From Linum tenue (lineage: Eukaryota; Streptophyta; Magnoliopsida; Malpighiales; Linaceae), in contig CAMGYJ010000003.1 in assembly GCA_946122785.1 (NCBI GenBank), forward strand, positions 26,243,811-26,307,810: 64,000 nt of DNA. The letters are read 5' to 3'. Made by a program: the position numbers and the translations under genes. Below, piece after piece: positions 57,112 through 64,000 of the stretch. Every line of letters begins with the position of its first letter. Position 1 is the stretch's first letter. Under the pieces are notes generated by a model, which saw only the letters and a list, made by a program, of their open reading frames with translations, was not told the DNA's origin and did no database searches.

Positions 57112-59475
57112 ATGTCTCGAAAATCTGGCTCAGGCGCCGCCTCATCAGACACCATGAAGGACACCGAATCAGCGCCCGACGTCCTTTCGGTACTAGCAAA
57201 ACATTTTTCGCCGGATCCGCTTCGTGAGTCGGGTGGATGGACTCCTCGCTCCAAGGGTCAGGCGCCCACCAAAGATGATACGACCCCCGCAGCGGCGGCG
57301 CCGACAGCATCCGAAGCGCCTTCAACGGGAGAACAGGCCGACACGGCGGCGGCACCCCCCACCTCGCAGGTGCCCTCAGATCCGAAACCAAGTAAGTGGT
57401 TAAGTAGCAAAGTGGCCCCTTTCTCACTCGTTTTTTTAGGCGCCCGTGGGCACTAGGACTTAGCATTGACGTTAGCCTTTCCCTAACACTTATAGGTGTC
57501 GCGATCGGGTCTCCACAAGCGGTTGAATTAGCGACGTCACCAATGTCATCTAATTCAGGCGCTCCCGAGGATGGATCTGTCAAGATTTTGAGGTGGGTGG
57601 ATACCTGGCCATCAGGATAGGCGGCTGGTGAAACGAGTCACTTGACCGTAATTGAAGCTGGTCCCGACCACGTTTCAACCATGAAGTCACTCTAGTTAGA
57701 AAACCTCGTCGTCTCCTTGCAACTTCCCCGCACGTGGACCTATGCGCCCGCGCCCCGCGTAGCCCGAATCGGAGTGGTTGGTCCCCGCTGGCTTGGTATT
57801 TATCGGGAACATAACGTCGAACCCTCTTTTAACCTCTTTCATCACTTCTTTAAAATGGCCTATATTGACAACTGTCTTTCGCTTCAAAGGCGCCTAGATA
57901 TCCCTGGGCATTTCTTAGAAGAGGCGCCTAAGCTAGGTAGAGAATGGTTTAGAGTTTTTTTCTTCATTAAGCCACGTAAAGACTCGTTCTACGAAAGTGG
58001 CGCCTCGTTTGCAAGAGGCTGGGTGGTTGGCAACGACGAGGCGTTCAACGTCAAGGTAACCCTGACCAAAGCAGAGAGAGAAGGCGCCTGGCTTCTTTCC
58101 CTACATCATGTTTGCTTAAAGTCCACCGAGGCTAGGACGCCTGTGTTACATGAATATTATCGTGATGGTGGGCGTTTACTTGTTATGCGCCTATGCTTGT
58201 GGTTGACTGCTTCTTCTATTTACTTAACTACTTCCTTCATGTTTGTTTGCGTAGGTGTCGATTTCACCTCGGTTGCTTCCTTAATGAAGACCCAGTTCGC
58301 AAAGCTGGGTTTGGTGACAAAGAAGGCGCCCATTCGAGGAAGGGTGCCAAAAAGTCTGAAGGGGCGCGCAATACCACCTCGTCCAAGAGCGCTACTTCCG
58401 ACAAGACCAAGGCTACTGCTGCTGACACGCAGGCGCCTGAACTTGCGGCGAATAAGGGCAAGGGGCGCACGAACCGAAAGGGCAAATCCCCAAAAAGGAT
58501 TCAGCCAAAGAAGATTCCGAGTCGGGTAAGCGTCTACGCCTAGATGACGAGGCAGAGGTGCCCGAAACGTTGGCGAAATGGCTTCAACCACCAAAGCACA
58601 AGGTGACTTTGGTTTGCTCCGATCGAGCCGCACTGGAGCGAGGCGCCGCTATGCAGATGGTATTAGTTGCCGGAGATGTACTCCGGGCGCCCCTTGACAT
58701 GGACGGCGTTGATCCCTGGGCTGAGGTGTCCCGAATAAACGCCCACGTAAGTGTTTCTTCTTTTGTGTTTTTATTATGTCTCTTTGATTATATGTTGACA
58801 AACACACATTTGTCCAACTTGTAGATGATGCTTGTGGCCAAGAAAGGCATCATGGAGCGCGAAGCGTTACGCGCCGAGGCCACCAAGGCAACCACTACCC
58901 TCGGCGTGGAATGCAACAACCTCAAAACGGCGAAGAGGCGCCAAGAAGAGCTCATTAAGATGTGCGAGGATGCCCAACTTCAGGCTGCTACGAGCGCCTC
59001 ACTCGCGCAGCGCACGGTGGACGAGGAAAAGATCAAGTTGCGCGAGGAATTTCAGGCGCTGGTCGAGGATGAGAAACGGGCGCACGAGGAAACAAAGGTG
59101 AGATTGGAGAAAGAAAAGCTCGACTTGGAGAAGGAAGCAGGCGCCTACAAGAGCGAGATCGACCTCCTTCATCAAGAAAAGGATGCCTTGAAGAAGGAGA
59201 AGAAACATTTGAGCAGGCAGAATGAGAAGAACTTGGAGAAGATTAAGGCGCTTAGGGAGGAGAAGAAGGCGCTTGAGGCCAAGAAGGTGGCGCTCGACTC
59301 TCGGTCAGTTGAGGTTTCCAAGTCCGACGCCGATCAAGCGCTTAAGGCTGAAGCTGCCTTAAACAGCATCCTGATTTTGCAGAGGAAGTTGTCAGCTGAG
59401 CATCCTGACATCGATTGGGATGTTAATTCCATGGTGGAGTTTGTTATCTCCTATATGGAAAGTGGGTGCCCATAG
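57112..59475 (+). pseudogene. Opposite-strand multi-exon gene (aORF) of Tat element 2
   Basis: Likely exons: 57,112-57,391; 57,496-58,167; 58,255-58,748; 58,824-59,475, with GT/AG borders. The first exon is Ala/Pro/Ser-rich. The second holds a domain like element 1 ('FFFIKPRKDSFY' versus its 'YFFIRPRHGTW'). The third is Lys/Arg-rich ('KGKGRTNRKGKSPKR'); the last is an almost uninterrupted coiled coil ('VRLEKEKLDLEKEAG', 'LREEKKALEAKK') ending 'PDIDWDV'. Element 1 ends its coiled coil with 'NPDMKWDTPEVW', a related motif. In-frame stops at 57,618-57,620 and about 57,690 lie in exon 2, unless a further intron removes them. Function unknown. Confidence 0.75.
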
Positions 59476-60129
59476 TAGACGAGGCGACGATGACTCGTCT
59501 TCTGACTCTGACAGCGAGTCAGCTGAGTAGCCTCATAGGATTTGTATATTTTCATAATTCCCATGTCAACTGTGCCATGTTTTAGGCGCCTCATAAACTT
59601 TTCCTTTTTGCCCGTGACTGGATTTTGCGCCCCTTTTTAGGCGCCTGGAAATTGCCTCTTTCACCTCTAGTTGGATTTTCATGTGTATTGGTTTTTATTG
59701 CGAAGTTTAGGCACCTAGTAAAGCATGAATGCTATTTGGGGCGCTCTGTCTGCTTGCATCATTCCCTTCATCCTAATTCTTTTAAGTAAACGCAAAGTTT
59801 GAATGGGCGCTACGTTTGTTCCGACTCTGAAAAGTACGGGCGCAAAGTTGGGGCGCTTTACATGAAGAGGGCACGAGTGGGCGCTTTACGCAAAAAGGGG
59901 GCGCTATTGAGAGGGCGCTATGTTTGTTCGTACTCCCTTACTTTCCAACAACATATTTCATAGGTAATTAATCCGATTCCGAAAAGTACGGGGGCAAAAT
60001 TGGGGCGCTTTAAATGAAACGGGCGCGAGTGGGCGCTTTACGAAACAAAGGGCGCATGAAAGGCGTTTTGGAAACAAAAACTTACTACCCCCTACTTAAT
60101 CTCAATGTAGACAATCTTGCCTTGTAGTT

Positions 60130-61895
60130 TCACCCGGAGCTGGGCGCCTGCTCTTCTGCCTCAGTGTCCCCCTCCATGGTGCTTGACTCCGGTGCCTCAT
60201 ATCGCCGCAAATTTTGTGCGTTCCATGTTCTCTTCACCTTTTTGGCCGACAGGTGCTCCAGCTTGAATGTATTTGGGCCAATGACCTCTTGAATGCGATA
60301 TGGCCCTTTCCACTTTGGGGCCAACTTCCCTTCGATGGCTTTGGGGCGGAAATCTCGCTTTAAGACGAGGCTGCCCATCACCAAGTTATGCCCCTTCATT
60401 TTCTTGTTGTAGTATCTTGCCACCTGCCTTTTCATTGCCTCCAATCGCAACGCGGCCATTTCTCGGCGTTCATCCAATAGGTCTAACTCATCCACTTGCT
60501 CCTGGGCATCCATGTACTCGTCTCGGTGAGTCATCCTGAAGGTTGGGACTCGCATCTCCATCGGCAAAACCGCTTCGCTACCATAAGTTAATGCGAATGG
60601 CGTTTCGCCCGTGGCTACCTTGTAAGTAGTCCTATGTGCCCACAAGACACTTGGTAGCTCTTCCACCCACTTGCCCTTGGCCTCCGCCAGCCTTGTGTGC
60701 AGACCGTGCAATATACTCTTGTTGGCTGCTTCAGCTTGCCCATTGGCCTGAGGGTAGGCCACGGACGAGAACCTTAAGATTACCCCATTCTCATCGCAAA
60801 ACTCGATGAACTTTTTGCAATCAAATTGCTTCCCATGGTTAGTGATGATAGATTCCAGTAGCCCAAACCGTGTAAAATGTTTTTCCTTGTGAATTTCTGG
60901 ACTTGTGCCTCCGTGATTGAGGCCAACGGTTCCGCTTCAATCCACTTGGTGAAGTAATCCACTGCGACGATTAAATATTTGAACTGGCCAGACGCCTTCG
61001 GGAAGGGGCCCAAAAGGTCCATGCCCCATTGGGCGAAGGGCCAGGCGCTTACATTACCCTGCATGGGTGCCGCGGGGAGATGTATATTGTTGGCATGAAT
61101 CTGGTATTGGTGGCATGCAGCCACATGCTTCCTTGCGTCCGCGCGTATTGTTGGCCAATAATACCCCTGGCGGAGCAAAATCTTCTCCAGGCTACGGGCT
61201 CCTGCATGCATGCCACAAGTCCCCTGGTGCACTTCGCGGATCGACTCCAAACCCTCAGCCTCAGTGAGGCATCTTAAATTGGCGCCCGAATGTGATCTTT
61301 TGTATAACACGCAGTCCACTATGGTGCATCGGGCGGCTTTCCGACGCAGGCGCCAAGCCTCCTTTGGGTTCTCAGGCACGACACCTTGCGTGAGGAAGAG
61401 CCAAATTGGCGCCATCCATCCTTCCTGTGCTCCCAACGAAACTGACGCGACTATCATTTCCTCATGTGGCACCTCCTTTGTTACGATCACCGTCCGACTT
61501 TCGTCGAAATCCAAAGTTGTGGCCAACTTAGATAAGGCGTCCGCATGTGTGTTCTCCTCCCTTGAGACGTGTGTGAATGTTACTTCCCGAAACCGGGCAC
61601 ACCTCTTTCGAACAGACTGCACATAGGCGCAGAGCGCTTCCTCTTTCACCTCATAGACTTCGTTCAGCTGATTGACCACCAACGCCAAATCAGTTTTGAT
61701 GCTGACCTTTTGGGCGCCTAACTCCCACGCGTAGTGGAGCCTTGTTAGAACGGCCTCATACTCCGCAACATTGTTCGTTTTGAGGGTTGCAAAACACAAC
61801 GCCACCTCTTGGAGGGCGCCCAAGGGGTGATGAGAACAACCCCCGCCCCCGCGCCTAATCGACTTGCTGCTCCATCCACATGTACTTGCCAACAT
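60130..61895 (-). pseudogene. Tat element 2 second RNase H and integrase
   Basis: Minus frame: acquired RNase H ('TLKTNNVAEYEAVL', 'IKTDLALVVNQ', 'ENTHADALSKLA'), zinc-binding 'HQGTCGMHAGARSLEK', 'HVAACHQYQ', integrase core 'WPFAQWGMDLLGPFPKASG', 'AVDYFTKWIEAEPLA', then in a new frame from about 60,762 'AYPQANGQAEAANK', 'VLWAHRTTYK' and 'LAPKWKGPYRIQEVIGPN'. A frame break near 60,860 splits the core before the second catalytic Asp region. Confidence 0.88.
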
Positions 61896-62347
61896 TATTC
61901 GATTCCCGGTCCACCATCCACTACACCTTCAGCCATGAAATCTGCCAATACTTGAGCCTTAATAGCGGGGCGAGGCGCATAACTTATGTCAAATTCACTT
62001 AATTGCACGGCCCACTTCACCAGGTGCCCGGACACATCCATAGACCCAAGAACAGTTCTTAGGGGCAAGTTGGTGAGTACCACGACACTATGAGCCTGAA
62101 AGTAAGGCCTGAGCTTGCTTGCTGCCATTACCACGGCAAGTGTTGCCTGCTCTATGGGCGCATAACGTGTCTCGTGGCCTACCATGGTGCGGCTGACGTA
62201 GTACACCGGTCTTTCTTCACCCGTTAGCGGATCTTTGGATATGAGGATTGCGCTCACGGCTATATTGGACATGGCTATGTATAAATATAACACCTCCTTC
62301 GCCTTGGGCGCTGTCATCACCGTAAGCGCCGTGAGCAGCCTCTTCAA
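61895..62347 (-). pseudogene. Tat element 2 element-type RNase H
   Basis: 'LYLYIAMSNIAVSAIL', 'YYVSRTMVGHETRY', 'LTNLPLRTVLG' and 'WAVQLSEFDISYAPRP' mark the gypsy RNase H. Frame differs from RT upstream (break near 62,380) and from the second RNase H (break near 61,880). Confidence 0.88.
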
Positions 62348-62373
62348 GTCTTCAAAGGCTTCGTTACACTCCT

Positions 62374-63306
62374 CTATCCACTTAAATTTGGTAGCCTTTT
62401 CAATGTTTTGAAAAAGGGGGCGCCCCGGTCCGAGGCCCTAGGTATGAAACGTCTCAGTGCCGCTAATCTTCCCGTTAACCCTTGCACCTCTTTTGGCGTT
62501 CGAGGGGGCGCCAGGCTCTTGATGGCCTCCACCTGCTTGGGATTAGCTTCAATTCCCCTCCTTGTTATCATGAAACCCAAAAAATTTCCAGCCTCCGCCA
62601 AGAACACACATTTTTTGGGGTTCAGCCGCAACCTAAAGTGACGCATTGTCTCAAAAGTTTCTCTTAGGTCCATGATGTGATCCATGCGCCTCTTGCTCTT
62701 CACAATCAGATCATCTACGTACGCCTCCACGTTCCTCCCTATTTGCTTGCGAAAGACTTGATTCACCATGCGCTGATAGGTGGCGCCTGCATTTTTCAAA
62801 CCAAATGCCATGACTCTGTAGCAAAAGTTGCCAAAGGGTGTCATGAAGGCCGTCTTTGCTCTATCCTCCTCTACCATAGGGATCTGATGGTAGCCTGAGA
62901 ACACGTCAAGGAAACTAAGCACCTCATGGTAGGATGTCGCATCCACGAGCAAGTCGATGCGCGGCATGGAGTATGCGTCTGTGGGACACGCCCGGTTGAG
63001 GTTGGTGAAGTCTACACACATTCTATAGTCTCCCGAAGGCTTGGGGACAAACACCACGTTTGAGAGCCACGTGATGTATCTTGCTTCTTCCACGAATCCT
63101 GCCTCAAGTAACTTGTCGACCTCTTGGCGAAGCGCCCTCTCTTTCTCTTGGGACAAGTTTCGACGTTTTTGTTGGACGGGCCTTTTGCCTTCCTCCACAG
63201 TGAGCCTATGCGCCCCCACCTCAGGAGACACCCCAGGCATATCTTGTGCACTCAAGGCAAACAGCTCCCCAAACTCCCGCAACAATTCGATCAAAGGTGC
63301 CTTCAT
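62374..63306 (-). pseudogene. Tat element 2 reverse transcriptase
   Basis: Continuous minus frame of about 310 codons with 'DKLLEAGFVEEARY', 'MCVDFTNLNRACPTD', 'LSFLDVFSGYHQI', 'AFGLKNAGATYQRMV', 'EAYVDDLIVKSK' and 'FLGFMITRRGIEANP'. The catalytic YVDD is intact; the frame ends just before RNase H. Confidence 0.92.
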
Positions 63307-63497
63307 AACATCGGGGCTTGGGCGGATACTCGCACCTGTCTCTCTGGGCGCCCTTTGTCTATCGTCACCATAAACTCATCGTCCACGGACTCTGCTCGAG
63401 GTGCCTCCTCGGGGCGTATATCAATGGTGTTTAGTCTATGCTTGCGGACGCGGCTTCTTGGGTCCTCCTCTCGTGCATATCGTGGAACATTCCTTCC

Positions 63498-63900
63498 TCA
63501 CGAGATGCCTATGCCCTGCGGCGCTATAAACTTCAGCGTTTGGTGACAGGTGGACGCCACTCCATTGAATTGTGCCAGGAGTGGTCGTCCAAGTATCACG
63601 TTGTATGGTGAGGGGCAGTCCACGATCCCAAAATCGATCGCATGCGTCACGCAATGCGCTTCATCACCGAGAGTCACAGGTAGTCGTACGCGCCCGATGA
63701 CTTGTGCGGGCGCTCCGGAGAACCCAATTAGTATCGAGCTTGAGGGGCGCACCAACTCAAGCGCAAGTTGCATGCACTCAAATGTATTTTTGAACAGAAC
63801 ATCCATTGAACTACCGGTGTCCACCAACATCCTTTTCACCTTACATCCTGCTATCACACCTTGTATCTCCAAGGCCTCTTCCGAGGGGACCTGACATGCT
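63498..63900 (-). pseudogene. Tat element 2 aspartic protease
   Basis: Minus frame 63,872-63,498 with the active-site motif 'MLVDTGSSMDVLF', then 'LIGFSGAPAQVIGRV' and 'YNVILGRPLLAQFNG', the same order as element 1 protease. A frame change separates it from RT (63,310-63,490). Gag begins to the right and is cut by the window end. Confidence 0.88.
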
Positions 63901-64000
63901 TCATCCGGCTCTTGATTGAAGTGGATGTACCGCGGCTCTTGCCTCCAACGACGCAGACCTCAGGCGCCTAGTTCTTTCCAACTTCTCCCTCAAGTCCAGG

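Larger units (their letters stand above)
56021..64000 (-). mobile_element. Tat-lineage Ty3/gypsy element 2, truncated by window end
   Basis: The LTR at 56,021-56,467 with an adjacent PPT is the 3' LTR of a minus-strand element whose 5' LTR and gag are beyond 64,000. The order matches element 1: + strand multi-exon gene (57,112-59,475), then minus-strand integrase, dual RNase H, RT and protease. It differs in sequence from element 1, so it is a separate family of the same lineage. Several frame breaks occur in pol. Confidence 0.9.

Overview
The window is nuclear DNA of a flowering plant, most likely a eudicot. Two spliced host genes, plant-type LTR retrotransposons, nested class II transposons with exact target-site duplications (TSDs), a tRNA-derived SINE and a decayed plastid insertion all point this way. 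I cannot name the species. Most of the 64 kb is transposon DNA, much of it nested, and no prokaryotic feature is present.

Layout. 1-7,190: 3' part of a large Tat/Ogre-like Ty3/gypsy element on the + strand (three minisatellite arrays, polypurine tract, 3.36-kb LTR), inserted in a copia integrase whose remnant resumes at 7,191. 8,182-10,687: a solo LTR abutting a hAT-type non-autonomous element. 12,688-18,760: a Mutator-type (Pack-MULE-like) element carrying a PEP carboxykinase exon fragment and split by a nearly complete Tork/Tnt1-like copia element. 19,324-22,607: a second hAT element of the same terminal family, directly upstream of a seven-exon RAB5 (RABF2/ARA7-type) GTPase gene. 23.4-30.5 kb: small MULEs, a CACTA fragment, hAT MITEs and ACCCG minisatellites. 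32.8-33.7 kb: plastid-derived rpl2-rps19 DNA. 34,185-36,718 (minus): an eight-exon TLC-domain membrane protein gene. 39,012-52,260 (minus): a Tat-lineage gypsy element with both LTRs and a TSD, itself hit by a hAT MITE and a solo LTR. 54.2-55.9 kb: two hAT-like MITEs and a SINE. 56,021-64,000 (minus): a second Tat-lineage element cut by the window end.

How the parts relate. Only the RAB5 GTPase and the TLC protein look like working host genes. They are about 11.6 kb apart, transcribed toward each other, and all inferred splice junctions keep frame. The retrotransposon coding regions are broken by stops, frame changes or insertions. The most striking points are: (i) both Tat elements carry an extra multi-exon gene on the strand opposite gag-pol; (ii) the palindrome GGCGCC is strongly over-represented across both Tat elements, coding or not; (iii) a MULE has captured PEPCK coding sequence and another MULE carries a reverse-transcriptase fragment; (iv) a tandemly duplicated host segment preserves the empty site of one MULE; (v) the RAB5 P-loop has proline at the position equivalent to Ras Gly12.
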